This document shows, piece after piece, positions 24,101 through 34,064 of a stretch of 64,000 nt of DNA. A model generated the notes under the pieces. It did not search any database. It had not been told where the DNA came from and saw only the letters and a list, made by a program, of their open reading frames with translations. The first letter of the stretch is position 1. Each line of letters opens with the position of its first letter. The stretch is from Mermis nigrescens (taxonomy: Eukaryota; Nematoda; Enoplea; Mermithida; Mermithidae): assembly GCA_036768485.1 (NCBI GenBank), contig JAVLUZ010000154.1:1565308-1629307 (forward strand). The letters run 5' to 3'. The position numbers and the translations under genes are program-made.

Positions 24101-25221
24101 TAAAATCTGCTTCACGTGGTAAAATGGGGAAGGCTTGGATAACCAGAATCCAAGGCCTTGCCATGCAAAGCATCAGAATACAATCTTTTAAAAGTTCATT
24201 TCGCGATTTTCTGATGCCAATGGGTGAGCTAGATCAAAAGCTTCAAAAGTTGTGCTTTCGGCCCCATTCATCCATTTTTTGGACACGCTTTATTCCTTGA
24301 AAACTGCAAACATCTAAAATTTTGGCCCTGCCCGTATATTATGTGATATTATGCAATGGGCATACATGATCTTGAGGATTTGGGGGGATCAACTCCATAA
24401 ATTATTTCACCTCCAGAATTCGCGATTTTCCAAAAAAAATTCGTAGATCAGGTGCTGCCAAGCGTTTTTCGCTATCTGATTAATCAAAAGTGTCAAATTT
24501 TCGGCGCTTAGAGCCACATTATCATTACTTGACTATTTTCAGATTCCGGGGCTTGCAACCATACGTGGGCAGCACCAAAATTCTGGGGGGTGGCAAGATT
24601 TTTCAAAGGTCGAAAAATGGCCTTAAAAATGGTGGCATGGCGAAAAAACACCATTTTTAGACGTTGCTCATCAAGAACTATCCATTGGCATCAAAAAATT
24701 TGCGGAAAATACGAAGAAAATTTCAAAAATTGAATTCAGGGGGTATTCTCATTTCTGGGGGGTATTTTGGTTTCTCGGAGGTGCATTCCCCCGAACCCAC
24801 CTTCCACCCCGCCCAGGTGTGCTTACGACCCCCATATCCTCACGCCCATGTGTGAGTAAAACTTATCGAGCTCACTGATAAATCATATCCTTATCGCTTA
24901 AATCGCACTCGTACACATAGGCGTGAGCATCAGAATCTTTCTCCTTGATCATTCTGAGCGTTTCGTTCGCGGCCTGACCGTCCACGTCCCAAATTACCAC
25001 TTTTGCTCCTAAACTAGCCATTTTGATGGCAAGTAAGCGACCTATGCCATTTCCGCTACCCGTGACCAGAACTATGTTGTTGCGGACTGATTTTTTGGTA
25101 AAGTATTTGATTGGAATCAATGCGATGACGCCGTGATATAGGCTAAGGATCAGAGTGACCAGAACGATTTTAAGGATATCGATCAGATTAGAGACCAGGT
25201 CGGGCCAACTATTCAAGCTTT
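17976..25221 (-). CDS. Membrane-anchored short-chain dehydrogenase/reductase, SDR16C-like (5 exons, start exon missing)
   Basis: Likely an NAD(P)(H)-dependent oxidoreductase of the retinol/17-beta-hydroxysteroid dehydrogenase group, which sits on ER or lipid-droplet membranes. Exons read on the minus strand: 24876-25221, 20263-20407, 20098-20179, 18167-18329, 17976-18105. Every junction agrees in phase and gives about 287 residues. Seen in order: a hydrophobic anchor, then Rossmann motif [12 protein letters not shown], an Asn in the EVNCLAHFW segment, the catalytic Ser in TISSGAG, YCASK (catalytic Tyr and Lys), [12 protein letters not shown], and a C-terminal [18 protein letters not shown]. 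The last motif order is typical of SDR16C proteins such as RDHE2 and HSD17B11. The initiator exon must lie above 25221 and was not found. The last exon ends at TGA, but a strong donor (GTGAGA) overlaps that stop, so a further short exon is possible. The SDR assignment is firm; the substrate is not known. Confidence 0.88.
18167..18329 (-). CDS. SDR exon 4 (YxxxK catalytic motif)
   Basis: Acceptor TTCTATTTCAG; donor AA|GTCGGA, which is weak but keeps frame and leads into the conserved C-terminal block. It encodes [20 protein letters not shown] and [16 protein letters not shown]. If the donor is not used, a stop follows 20 bp later. Confidence 0.84.
20098..20179 (-). CDS. SDR exon 3 (catalytic serine)
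   Basis: This short exon follows an 83-bp intron with acceptor TTCTACTTGGCAG and ends at donor G|GTAAAA. It encodes [16 protein letters not shown] and [11 protein letters not shown], carrying the catalytic Ser. It is too short and too interrupted to appear as a long open frame. Confidence 0.85.
20263..20407 (-). CDS. SDR exon 2 (NNAG motif)
   Basis: Acceptor AAATTTAG, donor TGG|GTAAAC. It enters in phase 2 and completes the Gln codon begun in the previous exon. It encodes [12 protein letters not shown] and then [10 protein letters not shown], the conserved active-site Asn region. The intron before it is about 4.5 kb and full of repeats. Confidence 0.85.
21280..22200. repeat. GGTCGGAGAATCGGGAC minisatellite blocks
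   Basis: Forward arrays at about 21287-21428 and 21935-22195 and an inverted array at about 21515-21597, with unit GGTCGGAGAATCGGGAC in degenerate form. Both forward arrays end CGGGACAGACCC. The arrays lie in a dehydrogenase intron and give spurious open frames on both strands. Confidence 0.85.
22201..23340. other. Intronic, no gene seen
   Basis: Dehydrogenase intron sequence with two GCGAAGC-type hairpins (22550, 22637) and otherwise AT-rich unique-looking DNA. Confidence 0.5.
23361..23412 (+). CDS. Possible conserved 52-bp exon, gene not recognised
   Basis: The exon is bounded by TTCGTTACAG and CAG|GTATTG. In the frame entered with one leftover base it reads [17 protein letters not shown], which looks like ordinary conserved protein rather than repeat. 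It lies on the plus strand inside the first recovered intron of the dehydrogenase gene. No partner exon was found nearby. It could be a host-gene exon or a relic. Confidence 0.35.
24345..24559 (+). repeat. Family 2 dispersed element, interrupted by a hAT copy
   Basis: Contains GGGCATACATGATC, CCAGAATTCGCGATTTTCC and TTTTCGGCGCTTAGAGCC, then stops at the TSD of the hAT copy at 24560. Confidence 0.5.
24560..24821 (+). mobile_element. Small hAT element (CATACGTGGGC family) in dehydrogenase 3' flank
   Basis: Left end CATACGTGGGCAGCA, right end GCCCAGGTGTG, TSD CTTGCAAC / CTTACGAC (6 of 8). It lies in the first recovered intron of the dehydrogenase gene, 54 bp beyond the end of its exon 1. A second right-end-like motif (CGCCCATGTGTG) follows at 24843-24854. 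Confidence 0.72.
24876..25221 (-). CDS. SDR exon 1 of those recovered (membrane anchor and cofactor motif)
   Basis: The exon begins after an acceptor with a good pyrimidine tract (TTTCTTTGCAG) and ends at donor CA|GTGAGC. It encodes a hydrophobic segment, then [15 protein letters not shown] and a strand ending in VVIWDVD, where the acidic residue suggests NAD preference (inference). The open frame continues upstream of the acceptor, but that sequence looks like repeat, so I exclude it. Confidence 0.82.
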
Positions 25222-26137
25222 CTGCAAAGAAATAAACCAAATGGCGTTGCAAAATTGATCGGTTATTAATCAATAAGACGGCTAGAACATCATGCTCGCA
25301 TGGCATTGGGAATTCTCGGAGGGGGTCGAAACCAAAATTGTTCTTAAATGCCTTTTTGGACTCAAAAAAGTTGGATACCCGTCGAGAAACGCATTTTTGG
25401 CGCCGCTTGCGATGCTTTTTCTTTCTAGAAAATAAAAATATTTGAAAAACCTCAAGAAAACTCCAGTGAAATTGAACCGAAAAATCGAAAATTGCATCCA
25501 CTTTTTTGAAAATTTTATTTTACAAAATGTCACCATTAAAACATTTTTGCATCTTTTGGAAAATCAAATATTATGAGGGGCAAAAATTTTTTTGCGGATG
25601 TGAAAATACCTAAAATCATTAAAATACACAAAGCTTATTCGAAAAAATGCTGATAACCCAAAAAACATGTTTGGTCTGAATAAGTCTCAAACCGCCCTGC
25701 TTCGTATATCGGCTGAATATTAATTTTTAGCTTAATTGTACTAAAACAAAACGGCATAAAAATTAAAAAGAATATCTTATTTCCGATCGTTAAATATCTA
25801 GTGAGAAAATTTGTTGAAATTGTATGGCATTGACAACGAATTGTAAAAATATTGGCTTGCAGCCAGATATCTCGACCGGGGTGCGTATCAATCCAAAGTA
25901 AGGCCACTCTGAAGTCACTAAGGCCCGTATTCACAATCGCGTGTTAACGGCGTGTTAGCCTGACACGGTGCTAAATTTGGACTTAACACGGTGTTAACTT
26001 TTAACTCGGTATTCACAATTGCGTGTTTACGACGTGTTAAGTTAAGACAAGCAAAAGTTAACACGACGTTTTAACCCTTCCCCCCATCAGGTTTAACGGC
26101 GTGTTTGTAATAGTTGGTCGTTATTTTTCAAATTCTG

Positions 26138-26250
26138 ATGGATATTCTTGACCTTTTGGATCATATTGACGAAAATGAAGAAGTTCACCATATTCGCCAT
26201 TTTCGAGATAGGAGCAACCCATTTGAGGAAAATATCTTACTGATTTCAAA
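26138..26250 (+). pseudogene. Harbinger transposase, N-terminal stub
   Basis: An ATG at 26138 opens MDILDLLDHIDENEEVHHIR and then HFRDRSNPFEE. The DR-x-NPFE motif is found near the start of HARBI1-like nucleases. After about 35 residues the frame runs into the antisense of the Myb-like gene, so the DDE nuclease domain is deleted. Confidence 0.55.
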
Positions 26251-26280
26251 CTTTACATTTGTCAATAAGTTGCTCCCTGG

Positions 26281-26518
26281 CATACGTGGGCAGCAAGAAA
26301 ATTCTGGGGAGGGATGCAAGATTTGTCAAAGGTCAAAAAAATGGCCTTAAAAATGGTGGTATGACGAAAAAACACCATTTTTCGACGTTTCTCATCGAGC
26401 ACTATCCATTGGCATCAAAAAATTGCAAAAAAACAAAAAAATTTTCAAAAATTGAATTCTGGGGGGGTATTTTGGTTTCTGGGGATGCATACCCCCAAAA
26501 CCCCCACGCCCAGGTGTG
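26281..26518 (+). mobile_element. Small hAT element (CATACGTGGGC family) inside Harbinger
   Basis: Ends CATACGTGGGCAGCA and CGCCCAGGTGTG; TSD CTCCCTGG / CTCCCGGG (7 of 8). It interrupts the Myb-like frame of the host element, so it landed after the Harbinger copy had formed. Confidence 0.85.
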
Positions 26519-26719
26519 CTCCCGGGAACGATTCTTGGCGCATGGATTTTCCAAAAAACCTTCTTTAATATCGTTCCACGCCCTTTTTATAATGCTAAAC
26601 GATTTAGCGTCCGTTTTCTTCGATTCGATTGTAGTAAGCCGTTCAAAAACGCTTTGAATCAAAAATTCGATTCCTTCTTTAGAAAAGTTCTGCTCCCGAG
26701 ACTTCTTATCATTTTCCAT
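26519..26719 (-). pseudogene. Harbinger Myb/SANT-like protein, N-terminal part, disrupted
   Basis: Begins MENDKKSREQNFSKEGIEFL and continues TDAKSFSIIKRAWNDIKEGF, which resembles the Myb/SANT-like DNA-binding domain of the second Harbinger gene (zeste-type). The frame is cut by the nested hAT copy and resumes on its other side at 26280 with REQLIDK, soon reaching a stop. Confidence 0.6.
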
Positions 26720-28022
26720 TGGATACTTATAAAAAATTGTAACAAGAAATTATGTCAAATATACTGAATCAAATGTAGCCCAGTCCGACAAAACAATCCG
26801 CAAGCATAATAGCCGAATTACATGTATGATCCCATTTTCCTCTTAACCAATCGATTTTGTAGTTTACAACGCATGCATAACACTGTGTTTATTTTACGTA
26901 ACACGGTGTTAGTTAACACACATTTAACACGCCATTGTGAATACGGGGTTAGACTTAACACGGTGTCTGTCCAAACACCGTGTTAGCCAACACCGTGCCA
27001 ATTCTTAACACGGCATTAGGTTCACAGGCGATTGTGAATACGGGCCTAAATTTCGGTTTTATCCGAAAGCGATCAACCGAAATTTGTTTAGCGTCAAAAT
27101 TCCTATGGGCTAAGATGATCTAGAATTTTCACGTAAATATTAAACTCGTTTTCATTTCGGCATGAAAGACATTTTTGCATCTCGGCACTTTTAACATCTT
27201 TTTTATCTTTAACTCGCGGGACCCCCTAATCTGGCTTTGCGGGACCCCCCTTTCCACTGGCTATAGGCATACAATTGTGTAAACGTATAAAACATCCCGC
27301 TTGTTATCATTTTTCCTCAATTTCGCGTCATTTTCACGTAAAAATCCACAAACACATAAACTCGGACATACAAATATGGTCAACAGCTCAATAACCACGT
27401 TTCCAACCAATAAAAAAGCTTGCGCTTTGACCAGTATAATTATTATTTAAATTTTGCCGGGCAATCAGTAGGCCTCCAAAGTTATGTTTTAGATAAAAAT
27501 AGAACAAATCATATTTCGCAGATCCTTTAGTTAAAAAAAATCACTTTACTTTGACGCTGATTTAATTTTTTGTACACAAATTTATAATCTTTCCTTATTG
27601 TGACCTATAAACCTCGAATTGCTTAGCTTAGCAGATACTCGACTAAAATATAAAAATACTTATAAATTAAGTTTTCAAGAGTAAACCCATTCATTTTTCC
27701 TAGCATTAAACGTATTTAAAGAGGAGCTTCAAAGCCAAGGCATAAATTGAAAATTGGATTTATTGGCTTATCGAAATGCGCAAAAAGTGGAAAGATTTCT
27801 TATTTATAAAATAAGTTGTAAATTAATATCAATCGCAATGAGTTATAGCATTAATATGTAAAAAATAATTATAACAAAAATGACACTACTTAAATAAGAA
27901 TGTCAGCTGCTACGGAGACATACGCGCTTTTATGATCGAATGATAAACAGTAATCTAGAAGGAGACTGACCTTTATCCGGAAGCATTCTCCTGTGGCAAG
28001 GCCTCTTTCAATGATTGACCAG

Positions 28023-28306
28023 TCAATAAATTAGCGGATAGCACTTTTTTTGATACGTAGTGATAACTTTAAATGCATAATACGCGATGGCCGTTATGAC
28101 GAAGTCGAGGACGTTTACCAACCAACTGAATGATCTTAATGAGATTGCGCTTAGTAGACATAAAATCGACGGGTACCAGCACACCAAATCGATAAGATGG
28201 ACTTATACGTTTGTGCATCACATGCTGCCCAAGCAGCAGATTGCGTATAATAGCGTAGCACGCTGTCCAAATATTTGAAGTTCAACGCTCCAGTTTTTCT
28301 TCTTTT
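28023..28306 (-). pseudogene. Possible seven-transmembrane receptor fragment with stops
   Basis: From acceptor GATTTGCAG the minus strand reads WSVELQIFGQRATLLYAICC, then two stops, then CWYPSILCLLSAISLRSFSW and VNVLDFVITAIAYYAFK, two hydrophobic spans in one frame. A 72-bp intron (donor CAT|GTGATG, acceptor CTACTAAG) would remove both stops. A run of seven A then breaks the frame at YQKK; one more A would keep it open for about 24 more codons. It resembles the tail of a nematode chemoreceptor, but no family motif is decisive. Confidence 0.25.
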
Positions 28307-28333
28307 CTGCAAATCCATGAAAATGTGCATACG

Positions 28334-28384
28334 TAAGAAATGAGAGGTTTATCGAACGTAAGAAATGAGAGGTTTATCGAATAA
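28334..28384 (+). repeat. 25-bp perfect tandem duplication
   Basis: Two adjacent copies of a 25-bp unit that begins ACGTAAGAAATGAGAGG. Confidence 0.9.
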
Positions 28385-29916
28385 CAACGCTACGGATTTT
28401 TTTCACTGAAAGTAGAAGAAACTGAGTAAAACGTAATTAATAAATAGGCATTTTTTACGATTTAGTAAACCTCATATTAATTTGATATGTCACCGAATGA
28501 CTACGGTTGTAAGAAAATCTGCAAAAACATTTAAATTTTGTGTCGAATTTTGAAATCGCCTCGAGCTCTAAAATTGAAAATGCATTGTTGCCTTCAGGCT
28601 CAATAAATCTGCAAAACAATACAATTTTATGCATACTTTAATCTTCGGGCTTAAACCATAAATTATAAAAAAATTTATTTAAACGTTATAAAATAAGTTG
28701 GCTCAAGATTAAGGTGTGTATTTATCGGAAAATAGCGAAAGTGAAACAAGCCAAATTAAGATTTAATTTATTCAGCGACCCGGACATGAACATTAACATA
28801 GATAAATTTGCACTTTTCTTGTTATAATTCTGATTCTACCGCCCAGCAAAGACCGAAATATATTTTTGACCTTTTCTTCGCCATGTCGCAAAAGTTAAAA
28901 AGTTTGTAGCCCTTACGAATGCACAAATGTGGCTCGACAACGGTAAGCCGACACTAGAGCGCGCGACATTAGAGCGGCGACATTAGAGCGCGCGACATTA
29001 GAGCGCAGCCATAATAGTTAGATGTTTTTCACGTAACTTTACAAAACTTTTATGCTGATAAATAAAAGAATTCGCCGGTTAAAACTTCACGGACAAAACG
29101 AGCATGCCTTTGAAAAAAGTCCTGCTGTATCTTACACTCGAGACTATTTGCAACGATTCCTATAGTACTTTCCGATTCAGAATTGGATACGCTTTCTATT
29201 ATAACGGGGGCAAAGTTAACTACCTACGCATGAATATCTCGGTATCAGGTAGTGATAAATGCAAGCGGTTTCTTTTGTTTTGTAAAGCAATGAACAGACA
29301 TTTTGGATTCTTTCGTTACTTTCTGGTTGAGTTGAACACTGGTTGAATTAGTGCATGTACGAAAGTAGAAATTTTCACTTTTACATACCTTTGGAAAAAG
29401 GACTAACTTTTGAAGCAATAGGTTTTGTGTAACGCCATTATACCCTGTTCACTTATTTTATTGACACAGATTACGGTATTCATTTTCACATTTTTTTTAA
29501 AATTGTTCGCATTTACTGTAAGTTGTGCAAATCAAGCGTGAAATTTATTGCTGCTGTAAACAATCATTAAAGTGCGGTAGATAAGCAAAAGATCAAAATT
29601 TGTTTAAACTTATCCTACTCAACTAAAAGCGAAAATTATGCGAGCATGCACGCCAAAAGTGCAACAGATTTCGATTTTCATAGTCATTGATCAAATTCTG
29701 TAGACCATCGAGTGCTTAAACCACAGTGCTTAAACTTATAAACTCTATTTTTTATTTTAAGTTTAATAAATTCCATATGTGTCTGAAACAGCCAAATTTT
29801 TTGCTTTTTTGGCTGTTCACCCACAAGCATACATCAGTATCAAAAAATTTCTGCAGGGATCAACCGAAAAAATTTTTTCGGAAAACGCGCATGGTGTTCC
29901 GCAACGGGGTGGCTTA

Positions 29917-30455
29917 CAACCGTGCGCAGCAAGGAAATTCTGGGGGTTGCAAGATTTTTCAAAGGTCCAAAAATGGCTTTAAAAATGGTGGTTTGGCGAA
30001 AAACACCATTTTCCGACGTTTCTCATCGAGCACTATACATTGGCATCAAAAAATTGCGAAAAAAACGAAAAAATTTTAAAAATTGAATTCTGGGGGATAT
30101 TTTGATTTCGAGGGGGGGGGGGCATTTTGGTTTCTTAGGGGGGAGGGGTGCATACCATACGTGGGCAGCAAGAAAATTCTGGGGGAGGTGTGCAAGATTT
30201 TTTGAAGGTCAAAAAAATGGCCTTAAAAATGGTGGTATGGCGAAAAAACACCATTTTTCGACGTTTCTCATCAAGCACTATTCATTGGCATCAAAAAATT
30301 GCGAAAAAAACGAAAAAATTTTATAAAAAATTGAATTATGGGGGGGTATTTTGATTTCTGGGGGGGGGTATTTTGGTTTCTGGGGGGTGCATACCCCCCA
30401 AACCCCCACGCCCAGGTGTGGTGCATACCACCCAAACCCCCCACGCCCTGGTGTG
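29917..30455 (+). mobile_element. Small hAT element, outer copy of a nested pair
   Basis: Begins CAACCGTGCGCAGCA (a diverged CATACGTGGGCAGCA) and ends CCCTGGTGTG. It is flanked by a perfect 8-bp duplication GTGGCTTA (29909-29916 and 30456-30463). A second family member is inserted within it at 30156-30420. Confidence 0.88.
30156..30420 (+). mobile_element. Small hAT element, inner copy of a nested pair
   Basis: Full copy CATACGTGGGCAGCA...GCCCAGGTGTG with a perfect 8-bp TSD GTGCATAC on both sides (30148-30155, 30421-30428). The target was the G-rich right end of the older copy. Confidence 0.9.
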
Positions 30456-31412
30456 GTGGCTTAGGTGGTCGCTTTCCAAAATGGGATATTAAGTTTCGAG
30501 TTTCATTATGAAAGATTAATTAGTACATACAAGAGTGTTTTTACTTTTCATGTGTAAAAAGACAGTCATGAACAGCTTCTGCAGAAAATTTGGCGAAAAA
30601 GTTAAAAAATTCACATTTTCACAGATATGCAAATTAATTCCCCAATTTTTTCATTCTTGGGAAAATCACCGAAAACCCGATTTTGTTCTAAATCTGAAGG
30701 TAACACAATATATTGTAGATCTTGACAGGGCCTTTAAAATGAACCACATCATAAAAGTACCTATATGATTAGTACATCATGTGCAAAAAAACTTCAAAGT
30801 CACCGACCAAACATATGTAGCCTATAATAAAGGTTTAAACAATAAGTTGTACTTAGACTGAATCACAGATGCCTCCTGAATAAAATGGTAATAATTTTAT
30901 TACTCAATATGCAAAGACGAATTGTTATTTATAAAAAAATACGAAAAACGGAAGAAATTGAAGAAAACAGCATCACAACATTAATGCTTATGGTCTGAAG
31001 AAGTGTATGAGATTCGTGGTCAAATTTTTTCCAGACATTGTCTCTTAAATAGTAAATAATACCTGTCGATGAACAAAACCATCGTGAGTTAGCTTTAGTT
31101 TCCTCTTTCGTGATTGCGCAGATATATCATTCATTTTTGAAGGATCAAAGTTATAATAAACGGTTACCAGTCACTTTTTAACCAAACAAGAAAAATAACT
31201 GATTTTTGTAATGTATGCCAGGTATGTTTTTGAAAACCAATTTTCAGAACCCAAAAGTAACTATTTTTTTCGTGGGATTGGAAGTCTATGTCTGCATCCA
31301 TGACGCACCATTGTAACTGCACTTTAATGTCGGCGCTCTAATGTCGTTGCGCTCTAATGTCGCGCGCTCTAATGTCGGCGCTCTAATGTCGGCGCTCTAA
31401 TGTCTGCATGCT

Positions 31413-33879
31413 CTCGACAACATAACATAGAAACTCTGGAGTCGGCCACAAAAATTAAAATTGATTTTTAAGTAAAAAAAGATGGTTACACGTGAAAAAC
31501 ACAGGTTTGTAACGTTCTGGACGATGCTCGTCCTTTACAGAGAATTAAAACATAAGAAACTGAAAAAATTTATTGACAAAACATTTTAAAATGAGTAAAT
31601 GGCGCAAAAAATTGGCATGTTCGAGCCAAAACCTAGCAAAAAGGCTTAATCACACTTCAAACGATTTTACCGAAAACTGATCGTGCTGGGGGATTCACCC
31701 CTGCAACTGAGCGAGAAGCGAACCTACGATCAAAACCGATCAGCTTAGTGATAAGCCGGAAGAGTAATTAAATTTTTATGTTTGTCGGGAGCAAACGTGT
31801 CCCTGGGAGAATGGCTACTGACTTACCAAAACGCACGCATGGGAATTCTTGAGGGAGGTGAAAATTTAAAGTGCTTTTTGGGCTTAAAAATAGCATATGC
31901 GTTAAAAGCATCCTTTTTTGGCGATTCTCCATATTTCTAAAAGCGCAGATTTAGGGAAGGGGTTTAGAAAAGGATTCAGTTTTTGAACAGAACAAGGATT
32001 TTTTAGTTCTTACGATTAATTCTTGAGTATTTTTTAGTAATATTTTCCGATTTTTTCACTAATTTTGTGCATAAAAATTTTTTGAAATTTCTTACTTTGT
32101 TCGGAACACAAATAATTCTATCTATCAAAAGACGGCAAAAAACCGCTATAAACCTAATGGACGGATTATTTCGGCAATTTTTGCTAATTTTAGAAAGTTC
32201 TGCGCTTTCATACGTATCAGAAATTTCGAAAAAAATTAAATCGAAAAATTGAAAATATATTAAAAATTTGGGTATTTGGCGCAAAGCGCCCAAAATTTTA
32301 CACTTTTGATCAAATATATAGATGGCTAAAAACGCTTAAAAAAGCCCCTTTTCTACGAATCTTAAGGATTTCGGAAACTTAAAAAAAAATCGCGAATGCT
32401 GCGGGGATAAAAAAATTTCTGGGGGGAGGGAAAACTTTTCTGGGTCATCATTTTTCGTACAAATGGTAAAAAGTGTGCCTTGTTAAGCGTTTTTGGCCCA
32501 GATTTGACTCATGTCTCAGATTTTCGTTCTTATTTTTTGACTATATTCTATTCAATTTACTCAGTTTTTTCGCGATTTTTTATCTTTTTATGTTTTAAAA
32601 AGAATGATCATTGCCCTAACGATAGAAAAAACAGTGTTGTTAACGTGCAACCATCGTTTTTCCGCCCGAAAAAGACACTTTTTAAAATATGATTTCAGGC
32701 TCGACTTCCCGCTAGAATCCCCCTGCTGTATATGGTCGGAAGTGGCTCAAAACAATGATGAAAATCATGAGACATGAATCTCTCAACATCCGATCCTAAA
32801 GCATTTGTATAAGAAGTTAAATTTAGATCTGTCCTCATCTCACATGGGCAGCCAGCAACCAAATTCAAGTCATGAGGTAATCGAAAAAAATTGCGAAAAT
32901 TCAATTCCACCGGATTCTTGGGGTAGAGAAAGGGTCGAATTCCGGGGTCTAGAACCCCTGACGTCCGTGTGAGGTTCTAATTTTATTGCCTTATTTTCAG
33001 CGTAAAATTGTTTATTTCTCTCTTGATGCGGGGTCTAGCTAGACGCCCACATGCATAACGAATAATAAATGATATCTTCTAATAAGATAAATATAATAAA
33101 ACTGGTTTTTCGCATTTTGTATTTTTAGCTCAGATGTCGAAAGATCCTTTCGGTGATGCGTATTTTTCACACAATATTTGCCCGTGCGTCCGTGCCGCTG
33201 ATAGATCTTTTTGGAAACTAATGGAGTTCTGATTTTCGTCATACCAGGGTTGCAACAAATGGAAAAATTGAATTGATGCGTACATACATAATCTGTGGAA
33301 GGGGTAGGGTTTGGGGGCTATCAGCCCCCCAGAAAAATTTGCACCCCTAAAAATTTTCTCACCCTCCCCCAAATTCACGATTTTCCAAAAGTTTCAAAAA
33401 ATTTTCTGAAAATTCGTAGGAAATGTTTTTTAAGCGTTTTCAGCTATCTATTTGCTCAAAAATGTCTAATTTTCGGTGCTTCGCGCCATAATACTCATAT
33501 TTTGACTATATTTTATTCAATATGTCTTACTTTTTTCATTTTTTCGAATTTTTTTCCATGTATTTATGCTATATAAAGATAGAGCATCGTTATAAACATA
33601 AAAAACGATGATTTTGACGTGTACCCAGTATTTTTGGGCCAAAAAAGCACTTTAAAATTTAACCCCCTTTCTAATTGAGTAAGGGAACGTTTAATTATTT
33701 AAATTTTTTCAGGCTTTTTATGTTTTCGCGTTTGTTAAATCATTCTTTTTTTCTCTGAGGCATGTCATCTTGTCCTTGCGAACGACGTCCTTGAACCACT
33801 TCACTCATATTTCAAGTCATGTCTATTTACTTCACTACATGTGTATTCATTTTTTGTTCACAATTTTTATTCCGATACG
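31413..33879. other. Repeat-derived, no gene seen
   Basis: Contains a partial copy of the 46748 family (31980-32190, sharing CACAAATAATTCTATCTATC), hairpins at 32279 and 33475, and fragments of other repeats. Open frames here are shadows of these. Confidence 0.5.
33275..33670 (+). repeat. Family 2 dispersed element
   Basis: Begins near CATACATAATCTGTGG, contains AATTCACGATTTTCCAAAAG and CGGTGCTTCGCGCCATAAT, and ends in the AACCCCCTTTC region. Confidence 0.55.
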
Positions 33880-33893
33880 CTTTTCATTTTTAG
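33880..33893 (+). promoter_or_regulatory. 3' splice acceptor just upstream of the DB-gene ATG
   Basis: A pyrimidine-rich run ending TTTTTAG lies 9-10 bases before the start codon. It could accept a 5' UTR exon or, in a nematode, a trans-spliced leader. The sequence alone cannot tell these apart. Confidence 0.45.
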
Positions 33894-33902
33894 GTTGGCA
33901 TA

Positions 33903-34064
33903 ATGAAGGTTTTTAGTACACTTTGTTTTTCTCTATGCATCGGTATTTATTGTGGCATTACATTATTTGTGACAGCCACTAATTACAACGAAATATTTGC
34001 CGACTGTTGTACGCGGCACAATATTTCCATCAAATTATGCAATTATCAGGTCAAAGCGACTGAG
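33903..34064 (+). CDS. DB-module gene, exon 1 (signal peptide)
   Basis: The ATG lies 10 bases after an AG acceptor-like site, and the exon ends at a near-perfect donor (GAG|GTAAGT). It carries the signal peptide and the first three cysteines of the mature protein. Confidence 0.78.

Larger units (their letters stand above)
25922..27046. mobile_element. PIF/Harbinger element, internally deleted
   Basis: Terminal inverted repeats GGCCCGTATTCACAATCG at both ends, flanked by a 3-bp TAA duplication (25919-25921 and 27047-27049). A 3-bp TWA target and ends of this kind are typical of PIF/Harbinger. Inside are the first part of a transposase gene (+), part of a Myb-like gene (-), and a nested 238-bp hAT copy. 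Subterminal repeats of AACACGGTGTTA lie at both ends and may be binding sites (inference). Confidence 0.85.
28941..31412. mobile_element. Foldback element with minisatellite arms (CGACATTAGAGCGCG)
   Basis: Perfect 8-bp TSD CTCGACAA (28933-28940, 31413-31420). The left arm has four units of CGACATTAGAGCGCG and the right arm five inverted units. The 2.3-kb interior contains the nested hAT pair and no clear gene. Confidence 0.8.

Noticed and set aside
25222..25536. N-terminal extension of the dehydrogenase exon (about 90 residues, basic)
   Set aside because: It precedes a clear acceptor at 25222-25223, and the sequence looks like repeat, with no similarity to SDR N-termini.
29779..30354. Several overlapping frames containing IRGQQENSGGG
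   Set aside because: This peptide is the translation of the hAT family left end and recurs wherever that repeat occurs.
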